A stretch of 12,905 nt of DNA from an uncultured Collinsella sp. (GTDB lineage: Bacteria > Actinomycetota > Coriobacteriia > Coriobacteriales > Coriobacteriaceae): contig USAX01000046.1 in the NCBI GenBank assembly GCA_900552705.1, positions 1 through 12,905 on the forward strand. The letters are read 5' to 3'. The notes below the pieces were generated by a model. It ran no database searches. It was not told where the DNA came from and saw only the letters and a list, made by a program, of their open reading frames with translations. Below, piece by piece: positions 7,022-12,905 of the stretch. The translations under genes and the position numbers were made by a program. The number at the start of each line of letters is the position of its first letter. The stretch's first letter is position 1.

Positions 7022-7037
7022 GCCGGGACAGGTCAAC

Positions 7038-8114
7038 TTAAAATTGGTTCAAGAAGCGCATATCGCCAGTCATGAGCGTTCGCAGGTCGGGCAGGTCGTA
7101 GCGCAGTGCCGCGACGCGCTCGGCGCCAATACCAAAGGCGAAGCCGGTGTACTTCTCGGGGTCGATGCCGCAGTTGATCAGGACGTTGGGGTCGACCATG
7201 CCGCAGCCCAGGATCTCGATCCAGCCGCTGTGCTTGCAGAAGTTGCAGCCCTTGCCGCCGCACACGTGGCAGCTCACGTCCACCTCGCAGCTGGGCTCGG
7301 TGAAGGGGAAGAAGTGCGGGCGATAGCGCGTCTTGCGGTCCTCGCCAAACATGCACTTAACAAAGTAGTCGAGCGTGCCCTTAAGGTCGCCAAAGGTAAT
7401 GCCCTCGTCGACGACCAGACCCTCAATCTGGTTGAACTGCGGAAGGTGGCAGGCATCGGCCGTGTCGGGACGGTAGACGGTGCCCGGGCAGATCATGTAG
7501 ATGGGCGGCTTTTGCGACTCCATGGTGTGGATCTGCACGCCCGAGGTCTGGGTGCGCAGCAGCACGTCGGACTCGCCGTGGGCGTGGGCCTCGGGGTGCG
7601 CGACGCTGCCGGGGTTATTGTCGACCACGTAGAAGGTATCGCGGGCCGAGCGGCTCGGGTGATCCATGGGGGCGTTGAGCGCGGTGAAGTTGTAGTAGGA
7701 GGTGTCGACCATGGGACCGGACTCGACGGTGTAGCCGATGCCGCAGAAGATGTCCTCGGCCTCCTCGATGATCTGCTTGATCAGGTGCTGGTGGCCGATC
7801 TGCGGACGGATGCCCGGCAGCGTGATGTCGACGGCGTCGTGCTCGAGTGCGCGCTTGAGGGCGGCGGCCTTCATCTCGGTGTTGCGCTCGTCGAGCATGC
7901 CCTCGATCAGCTGGCGCATCTCGTTGGCGCGCTTGCCCATCACGGGACGATCCTCGGGGGCGAGCTTGCCCATCATGCGCATCAGGCCGGTGATGCGGCC
8001 CTTGCGGCCGAGCAGCTCAACGCGCGCAGCCTCGAGCTTGGCTGCGTCGTCGGCGCCTGCGACGAGCTCCTTGGCCTCTTCCTCGAGTTTGACCAGATCA
8101 TCAATCAGACTCAT
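7038..8114 (-). CDS. pheS: Phenylalanyl-tRNA synthetase alpha subunit
   Basis: This 358-residue catalytic subunit of the class II enzyme attaches phenylalanine to tRNA-Phe. The first 90 residues form the helical coiled-coil arm. Then come the motif 1 area (PGIRPQIGHQHLIKQ), HPSRSARDTFYV, LLRTQTSGVQIHTM, motif 2 (GTVYRPDTADACHLPQFNQIEG, read here in two parts: GTVYRPDTADA and HLPQFNQIEG), and motif 3 (GFAFGIGAERVAALRY). A cysteine cluster, CHVCGGKGCNFCKHSGW, before the final part resembles the metal-knuckle insertion seen in many Gram-positive PheS proteins. The frame is open upstream into the leader. The ATG at 8114 is chosen because AAAGGGAAG precedes it and the family begins there. It is first in the pheST operon. 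Confidence 0.98.
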   Translation of the reverse strand: MSLIDDLVKLEEEAKELVAGADDAAKLEAARVELLGRKGRITGLMRMMGKLAPEDRPVMGKRANEMRQLIEGMLDERNTEMKAAALKRALEHDAVDITLPGIRPQIGHQHLIKQIIEEAEDIFCGIGYTVESGPMVDTSYYNFTALNAPMDHPSRSARDTFYVVDNNPGSVAHPEAHAHGESDVLLRTQTSGVQIHTMESQKPPIYMICPGTVYRPDTADACHLPQFNQIEGLVVDEGITFGDLKGTLDYFVKCMFGEDRKTRYRPHFFPFTEPSCEVDVSCHVCGGKGCNFCKHSGWIEILGCGMVDPNVLINCGIDPEKYTGFAFGIGAERVAALRYDLPDLRTLMTGDMRFLNQF

Positions 8115-8194
8115 GTCTTCCCTTTCGTCTCTCGCGCTCTCCGTTTGCCGAGGCGGCTGCCGCCGTCTGACGTTGCGAAAACGCGGCCCGGTTC

Positions 8195-8485
8195 GGTAAT
8201 AAAAAACCGTCCTCGGGCATGTGCATTGCCCAAGGACGGTTGAATTCCGCGGTACCACCTTGTTTGACCCGGCGGATGTCTGGCCCGCCGTGCCCACTCT
8301 GCGCCCCTTATCGCGAGGCTCACGGCTTCCCTACTGGGGCTTCGCCGCCGCTGGCCGCGCGCCCGTTGAGGTCGCTGCTCGGGAGTGAACGCTTGGCCCT
8401 TGCCACCGCAGGAAGGCTTGCAGCCCATGGCCTTCCCTCTCTTGCCGGCGACGCGGCGGGCAAAACCCTCTCCGTCAACGCATTG
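8195..8485 (-). ncRNA. T-box riboswitch controlling pheST (tRNA-Phe responsive)
   Basis: The minus-strand leader carries the T-box hallmark AAGGTGGTACCGCGGAA (about 8245-8261), followed by an intrinsic terminator. The acceptor-binding bulge TGGT (8254-8257) would pair with an ACCA 3' end, as expected for tRNA-Phe with discriminator A. A TTC at 8387-8389 (context GCGTTCACTCC) on the 3' side of Stem I is a plausible Phe specifier codon, though Stem I was not folded in full. Uncharged tRNA-Phe should stabilise the antiterminator and allow transcription of pheS and pheT. Position directly upstream of pheS and the overall length (about 290 nt) fit the class. Confidence 0.93.
8201..8241 (-). terminator. 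T-box attenuator terminator
   Basis: A 15-bp stem (8205-8219 with 8227-8241, one G-U pair) has a 7-nt loop and is followed on the minus strand by TTTTTTATT. Its 5' arm follows directly on the T-box sequence and would be sequestered in the antiterminator form. Confidence 0.95.
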
Positions 8486-8491
8486 GGCTAC

Positions 8492-8500
8492 AGGATAACA
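8492..8500 (-). promoter_or_regulatory. Extended -10 promoter of the pheST T-box leader
   Basis: The minus strand reads TGTTATCCT, a TGn-extended -10 element. Transcription would start near 8485, just before Stem I. No good -35 hexamer is seen 17 nt upstream, which an extended -10 tolerates. It is divergent from the M32 gene; the 8500-8619 gap holds no other recognisable site except that gene's ribosome binding site. Confidence 0.5.
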
Positions 8501-8619
8501 CATTCTGCGAGCATATCGCCGCGTTCCGTTTTGTTCGCACTGGGTACAAGGCAGGTAGCTGTGCAAACTGGCCGCACGCCCACCCGTGGCGTCCGGTCTG
8601 CGAGATCAAGGATATAGGT

Positions 8620-10029
8620 ATGGGAAAGAAACTCGATAAGAAGGCCAAGGCGGGCAAGAGCATCAAGAAGCTCCGCAAGCTCGAAGGCAAGCTGTGGACT
8701 CGCGAGTACCTGCTCAAGATTGCCGAGTTTGACGGCGCGACCATTGCCCCCGCCAACGGTGCCGCAGCGCGCGCCGATGCCATGGGCACCCTTGCCGGTG
8801 AACATCACAAGCTCCTGACCAGCAAAAAGTCTGTCGAGCTTGTGCGCTCGCTGGCACGCGAGACCGTCGCCGGCGGCAAGATCGACGACCCGCAGCTGCT
8901 CGACGAGATCCGTGTGCTCGGCCGCGATCAACGTGAGGCCAGTGCCATCCCCACCGAAGAAGCCGAGGCCTGGACCAGGCTCACCTGCGAGGCGGACGCC
9001 GTGTGGCACAAGGCCAAGGCAGCCAACGACTGGGCGAGCTTTGAGACCTATGTGGATAGAATCGTCGCCCAACTTAAGCATCAGGCCGAGCTCATGGACC
9101 CCAAGCGCGATCCATACGACGTTTGGCTCGACCAGTACGAGCGCGGCCTTTCCGCCAAGAGCTTCGACGCGTTTTGCGACGAGGTCAAGGCCACGGTCGT
9201 GCCGCTCGTGCACGCCATCGGCGAGCGCGGCCAGCAGCCGGCTGCCGACTTTTTGCACGCCCACGTGCCCGAGGCTGCCCAGCGCGCCATGAGCTTCGAC
9301 CTTATGAAGCTTGTCGGCCTGGACCTGGACGACACCACGCTTGCCTTTACCGAGCATCCGTTTAGCGAGGGCTTTGCCGTGGGTGATGCGCGCATCGCGA
9401 CGCACATCTACGAGGACGACTGCATCTCCAACGTCTACAGCATCATCCACGAGGCGGGGCACACCATGTACGAGCTGGGCGTCAATCCCGCCTACGCGCG
9501 CACCTGCCTGGAGGGCGGCACCTCCATGGGCATCCACGAGAGCCAGAGCCGCTTTTTCGAGAACACCGTGGGTCGCAGCCGCGCCTTTATGGGCCCGCTG
9601 CTCGAGGTGCTGCGTCGTCACGCGCCCGAGGTCTACGGCGACGTCGACGAAGACACGCTCTACCGCGCCGTGAACATCGCGCAGCCGTCGTTGATCCGCA
9701 CCGAGGCCGACGAGCTCACCTATCCGCTGCATATTATGGTGCGCTACCAGATTGAGCGTATGCTGTTTGCCGGCGAGGCTGCGGCCAAGGACATCCCCGC
9801 GCTTTGGAACCGCTTTATGGACGAGTACCTGGGCATTCCCGTTCCCGACGACACGCACGGCTGCCTGCAGGATACGCATTGGAGCGGCGGTTCGTTTGGC
9901 TACTTCCCCACGTATGCGCTGGGTAGCGCCTACGATGCCATGTTTGTGCCGGCCATGTGCCGCGACGGCGCGCCCCCCTCCAGGGCCCGCGCGAGCGGGC
10001 ATCTCGCGCCCCCCCCCGCCCGGCTGGGC
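8620..10029 (+). CDS. M32 family metallocarboxypeptidase (Taq carboxypeptidase type), 3' end lost at junction
   Basis: This cytoplasmic zinc carboxypeptidase removes C-terminal residues from peptides. AAGGA lies 7 nt before ATG 8620. About 450 clean residues are visible of the roughly 500 usual for the family. The zinc motif HEAGH is at 277-281, and GIHESQSR (HES 306-308) supplies the third ligand, Glu307. Further conserved blocks are LIRTEADELTYPLHI, HWSGGSFGYFPTYALG and AYDAMFVPAMCRDG. From 9970 the residues become Pro/Arg/Ala-rich but still echo the expected tail (ASGHLAP resembles ASGDLAP; RLG resembles the expected WLG), as if bases had been corrupted to C. After 10029 the frame continues only as antisense of the Obg gene, so the natural C-terminus and stop are absent. 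Confidence 0.93.
9970..10029. other. Chimeric junction between Coriobacteriia-like and Bacteroidota-like DNA
   Basis: Left of this stretch is the M32 gene (+), right of it the Obg gene (-); both are cut before their 3' ends and face each other. The stretch contains unusual C-runs (CCCCCC at 9973-9978 and a run of nine C near 10009-10017). It ends in GGCTGGGC (10022-10029), which can encode the end of an M32 WLG motif on plus and AQP of Obg on minus. This looks like a low-quality contig end joined through a short overlap. Confidence 0.85.
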
Positions 10030-10479
10030 GTAGCGCGGCGTCTGATTAGTGGCGCTCTTGAAATGCCAGTTGCCCAGACCGCCCCGGCCGCCCCGGAGCA
10101 GCACGAGCCGCTCGCCGTCGGCCGTCACCTCGCCCACCGTTTCGGTGGTCGCAGTCCCGTCCTCGTTCTCGAAAACGCGCTTGGCTACCGTGCCCAGCGG
10201 AACCGGGATCACGATGTCGCGGGCATCCTTGCCCGAGGAGCGCGCCCCGGAGCCGTGCTCGCCGTCCTCGGCGAACTGGTGACGCTGGTATTTGAGGTGG
10301 ATGAGCGTCCAGTACTGCTTGTCGCCTTGCAGGACGATGCTCCCGCCCTTGCCGCCGTCACCGCCGTCGGGACCGCCGAAAGCCACGAATTTTTCGCGGC
10401 GAAAATGCGTCGAGCCGCCGCCGCCGTGCCCCGAGCGGGCGAATATCTTTACGTAATCTACGAAATTGGAACCTGCCAT
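10022..10479 (-). CDS. obg: Obg-family GTPase, N-terminal domain only (3' end lost at junction)
   Basis: Obg/CgtA is a ribosome-associated GTPase in late large-subunit assembly and stress control. Only about 153 residues are visible, essentially the glycine-rich Obg fold: MAGSNFVDYVKIFARSGHGG, GGPDGGDGGKGG, YWTLIHLKYQRHQFAEDGEHG, SGKDARDIVIPVPLGTV, GGRGGLGNWHFKSATNQTP, ending RYAQP. The expected continuation (typically GEPGQEGW, then the GTPase G1-G5 motifs) is missing because the sequence switches to the M32 gene. YWTLIHLKY is typical of Bacteroidota Obg. The ATG at 10479 is preferred over ATG 10488 because family members begin within a few residues of SNFVDYVKI; no strong Shine-Dalgarno site is seen, as usual in that phylum. 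The upstream gap 10489-10572 is AT-rich and probably holds the promoter. Confidence 0.93.
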
Positions 10480-10572
10480 GTCATTCATTGTTCTTGAAGC
10501 GACAAAGGCACATAAAAGTCGGACGAGAACAAAATTGATTCGCATGCAGTTCGGTAAAACGCCGCAACAAAA

Positions 10573-10593
10573 ATAAAAGTGTCGTTACGACAC
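10573..10593 (-). terminator. Second, weaker hairpin after leuB
   Basis: GTGTCG-TTA-CGACAC (10579-10593) is a 6-bp stem followed on the minus strand by TTTTATTTTT. It lies downstream of the main leuB terminator and could act as a backup. Confidence 0.55.
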
Positions 10594-10595
10594 CC

Positions 10596-10627
10596 AAAAA
10601 AGGCAGACCGCGAAAAAACGGTCTGCC
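10596..10627 (-). terminator. Intrinsic terminator of the leu operon
   Basis: A 9-bp perfect stem (GGCAGACCG 10602-10610 with 10619-10627) with an A-rich 8-nt loop begins 20 nt after the leuB stop. It is followed on the minus strand by TTTTTT (10596-10601). Confidence 0.88.
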
Positions 10628-10647
10628 GGCAATTCGGAATAACGGGA

Positions 10648-11709
10648 TTAAATCTGCGAAGCGACGTAATCCCCCACCTCGGAGGTCGAACGGGCCTTTT
10701 CGCCCGGCGCTGCAAGGTCCTCGGTGACGACTCCTTCGGCCAGCGCCCGATCGACGGCACGCCGCACAGCCCTGCCCTCGGCATCGAGACCCAGGTGCTC
10801 CAGAAGCATCGCGGCCGAAAGAATCGTGGCCATCGGGTTGGCGATGTTCTTTCCCGCGGCCTGCGGATAGGAGCCGTGGATCGGCTCGAAAAGGGCCACT
10901 TCGGCCCCCACGCTCGCCGAGGAGAGCATGCCCAGCGAACCGCTGATGACGCTGGCCTCGTCGGTGAGGATGTCGCCGAACATGTTTTCGGTGACGATGA
11001 CATCGAAATAAGCCGGTTGGCGGATGATCTGCATGGCAGCGTTGTCCACGAACATATAGTCCACCGCCACCTCGGGATACTCCCGGGCTACCCGCTGGGC
11101 CGTTTCACGCCACAGACGCGAGGTTTCCAGCACGTTGGCCTTGTCGACGACCGTCAGTTTGCGGCGGCGCGACACGGCCAGCCGAGACGCCACGTGCAGG
11201 ACCCGTTCGATCTCCGAGACCGTGTAGGTGCAGGTGTCGAAGGCGCGCGCGCCCTCCTCGTCGCGGCCCTGCGGACGGCCGAAGTAGATGCCGCCCGTGA
11301 GTTCGCGCACGCAGATGAAATCCGTGCCGCGGACCACCTCCGCCCGGAGCGGCGAACGGTCGGCCAGGGCGTCGAACAGCGCCACGGGGCGCAGGTTGGC
11401 GAACAGCCCCAGCGACTTGCGCATCCGCAGCAGCCCCTGCTCGGGCCGCACCTTCGCCGTGGGGTCGTTGTCGTATTTGGGGTCCCCGATGGCTCCGAAC
11501 AGCACGGCGTCCGCCGCAAGACAGACGGCGTGCGTCTCGTCGGGATAGGGGTCGCCCACGGCGTCGATGGCCGCGGCGCCCACCAATGCGGGACGGTATT
11601 CGATCTTGTGTCCGAATTTTTCCGCCACGCGGTCCAACACTTTCGTGGCTTCGGCGACGATCTCGGGACCGATGCCGTCGCCGGCTAAAAGAGCGATTTT
11701 AACATCCAT
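10648..11709 (-). CDS. leuB: 3-isopropylmalate dehydrogenase
   Basis: This 353-residue cytoplasmic NAD-dependent enzyme oxidises and decarboxylates 3-isopropylmalate to 2-ketoisocaproate in leucine synthesis. Family blocks in order: LAGDGIGPEI at 8-17, PEQGLLRMRK (substrate arginines 95 and 97), NLRP (Arg107), RELTGGIYFG (Arg135, Tyr142), VDKANVLETSRLWR (Lys190), DYMFVDNAAMQ (Asp222), VTENMFGDILTDEASV (metal ligands Asp246 and Asp250), and FEPIHGSYPQAAGKNIANP for NAD binding. All catalytic residues are present and the length is normal. The ATG at 11709 overlaps the 3' end of the upstream LeuA-family gene by 11 nt, indicating cotranscription and probable translational coupling. It is the last gene of its operon, given the terminator 20 nt past the stop. 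Confidence 0.97.
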   Translation of the reverse strand: MDVKIALLAGDGIGPEIVAEATKVLDRVAEKFGHKIEYRPALVGAAAIDAVGDPYPDETHAVCLAADAVLFGAIGDPKYDNDPTAKVRPEQGLLRMRKSLGLFANLRPVALFDALADRSPLRAEVVRGTDFICVRELTGGIYFGRPQGRDEEGARAFDTCTYTVSEIERVLHVASRLAVSRRRKLTVVDKANVLETSRLWRETAQRVAREYPEVAVDYMFVDNAAMQIIRQPAYFDVIVTENMFGDILTDEASVISGSLGMLSSASVGAEVALFEPIHGSYPQAAGKNIANPMATILSAAMLLEHLGLDAEGRAVRRAVDRALAEGVVTEDLAAPGEKARSTSEVGDYVASQI

Positions 11710-12905
11710 TGTCGTTATAGTTTATTTCAATGATATTCAACATTTTGACAGTCGCCTTGATGGCAGCCTCCGTCTGGTCGGCGTCCAGCCCGCGGGTCTT
11801 GAACTCGCGGCCGTCCATCTCCCAGGTGATGATCGTCTGCACGAAGGCGTCGGTGCGGCCTCCGGGCGGAATCGAAACGGTATAGTCGCGCAGCATCGGA
11901 AACTCGCGCCCGAGCTGTTCGCGGTAGATTTGCCGCAGGGCACGCATGAAGGCGTCGTACTGGCCGTCGCCCGCCGAGGTCCGCTCGTACGCGCAGCCGT
12001 GAATCTCGATCCGGAGCGTCGCGACGGGGTGCATCCCCTGCGCCAGCGAGAGGCTGTAATTGAGAATCCGGACCGGGGTGTCGACCGGGTCGTAGCGCAG
12101 CACGTCGGCGATGATATACGGCAGGTCCTCGGCCGTCACCTGCTCCTTCTTGTCGCTCAACTCGACCACCCGTTCGGTCACCTTGCGCATCGCGGCCTCG
12201 TCGAGGTCGATGCCGCGCGCTTCGAGGTTTTTCAAGACATTGGCCTTGCCCGAGGTTTTGCCCAGGGCGTATTCGCGGACGCGCCCGAAACGCTCGGGAA
12301 GCAGTTCGTTGAAGTAGAGGTTGTTCTTGCTGTCGCCGTCGGCGTGGATGCCCGCGCACTGCGTGAAGACGCTCGCGCCGACGATCGGTCGGTTGGCGGG
12401 AATGCGGATGCCCGTATAGCTCTCGACCGTGCGGCTGACGCGGTTGATCTTCGTTTCGTCGATCCCCGTCGTGCGGCCCAGGCGGTCGTGCAGCACGGCC
12501 ACCGCGCTCGACAGCGGCGCGTTGCCGGCCCGCTCACCCAGCCCGTTCACGGTGACGTGAACGCCGTGGAAACCCGCACGCACGGCGGCGGCGGTGTTGG
12601 CCACGGCGAGGTCGTAGTCGTTGTGGGCGTGGAAATCGAAATGCAGCGACGGATAACGCTCCACCAGGTCGCGGCAGAAACGTTCGGTGTCGTAGGGGTC
12701 GAGGACGCCCAGCGTATCGGGGCACATGAACCGGCTGACGGGAGCGTCGGCCAGTCCGTCGAGCATCGCGTAGACGTAGTCGGGCGAACGGCGCATGCCG
12801 TTGGACCAATCCTCAAGGTAGAGGTTCACCTTCATCCCGCGGTCGACGGCCGCAAGGATCTCGGCGCGCACATCCTCCAGATGCCGTTCGGGCGTGCGGC
12901 GCAGC
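11699..12905 (-). CDS. LeuA-family synthase (2-isopropylmalate or citramalate synthase type), 5' end outside window
   Basis: The frame runs off the right edge: a GTG at 12871 is internal, since codons before it (RRTPERHLEDV) still fit the family. About 401 residues are visible of roughly 500, so around 100 N-terminal residues including the RDG catalytic motif are missing. The visible barrel part has the metal-binding HAHND within FDFHAHNDYDLAVAN and the NGLGERAGN motif. The middle has GIHADGDSKNN. The end is a LeuA regulatory (dimer) domain, about 130 residues, starting near YSLSLAQGMHP and including GDGQYDAF. Such enzymes condense acetyl-CoA with a 2-keto acid. In Bacteroidota leu operons a second LeuA copy commonly precedes leuB, and its substrate (2-ketoisovalerate or pyruvate) is uncertain. 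The overlap with leuB places it in branched-chain amino acid synthesis. Confidence 0.88.
   Translation of the reverse strand, partial: LRRTPERHLEDVRAEILAAVDRGMKVNLYLEDWSNGMRRSPDYVYAMLDGLADAPVSRFMCPDTLGVLDPYDTERFCRDLVERYPSLHFDFHAHNDYDLAVANTAAAVRAGFHGVHVTVNGLGERAGNAPLSSAVAVLHDRLGRTTGIDETKINRVSRTVESYTGIRIPANRPIVGASVFTQCAGIHADGDSKNNLYFNELLPERFGRVREYALGKTSGKANVLKNLEARGIDLDEAAMRKVTERVVELSDKKEQVTAEDLPYIIADVLRYDPVDTPVRILNYSLSLAQGMHPVATLRIEIHGCAYERTSAGDGQYDAFMRALRQIYREQLGREFPMLRDYTVSIPPGGRTDAFVQTIITWEMDGREFKTRGLDADQTEAAIKATVKMLNIIEINYNDNGC

Noticed and set aside
6990..8243. 417-codon plus-strand frame opposite pheS
   Set aside because: It is antisense to the certain pheS gene and crosses both the intergenic hairpin and the T-box terminator; it is a composition shadow.
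9960..10040. Horizontal transfer or a natural gene fusion at the M32/Obg boundary
   Set aside because: The genes are in opposite orientation, both are truncated, no mobile element or target duplication is seen, and the breakpoint sequence looks corrupted.
10579..11688. 369-codon plus-strand frame opposite leuB
   Set aside because: It is antisense to leuB, with all leuB catalytic motifs intact on the minus strand, and it runs through the terminator hairpin.

Overview
The window looks like a chimeric metagenomic contig from two gut bacteria. Positions 1 to about 10,020 read like a high-GC Coriobacteriia genome, most likely Collinsella: T-box control of pheST, a CbiMQO-type metal importer, strong Shine-Dalgarno sites and GC-rich third codon positions. 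Positions from about 10,022 to the right end read like Bacteroidota, most likely Alistipes: a Bacteroidota-type Obg N-terminus, and a second LeuA-type synthase overlapping leuB. Genus names are inferred from protein character, since no search could be run.

Layout of the first part. The C-terminus of pyruvate kinase (+) ends at 230 and is followed by a strong terminator. Next come a possible decayed coding remnant and a convergent zinc-dependent phospholipase C-like gene (-). A three-gene metal uptake operon on the minus strand follows, cbiM-cbiQ-cbiO (4077 down to 1361). It is preceded by a perfect GTGTTAC-N14-GTAACAC inverted repeat, which matches the NikR operator class described for some non-enteric bacteria, so nickel is the likely substrate. 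Upstream lies the pheS-pheT operon (-, 8114 down to 4404), encoding both subunits of phenylalanyl-tRNA synthetase. A Phe-type T-box leader with its own terminator controls it. Two long palindromic hairpin elements sit in gaps around pheT: about 99 nt between pheS and pheT, and about 95 nt after pheT. Divergent from the T-box promoter is an M32 metallocarboxypeptidase (+).

The M32 gene loses its last few dozen codons in a C-rich, apparently corrupted stretch (9970-10020). At 10,022-10,029 the sequence passes into the antisense of an Obg GTPase gene (-) that is itself cut after its N-terminal domain. The two genes meet tail to tail and share only about 8 nt (GGCTGGGC), which fits mis-assembly better than a biological fusion. 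Beyond lie tandem terminators, leuB (-) and a 5'-incomplete LeuA-family synthase (-), the distal end of a leucine (or citramalate-type) biosynthetic operon.

The two halves should be interpreted separately; no gene adjacency across about 10,020 is biologically reliable. No tRNA, rRNA, CRISPR array, insertion sequence or prophage was seen. The least explained items are the two palindromic elements, the NikR-like operator and the short remnant at 299-436.
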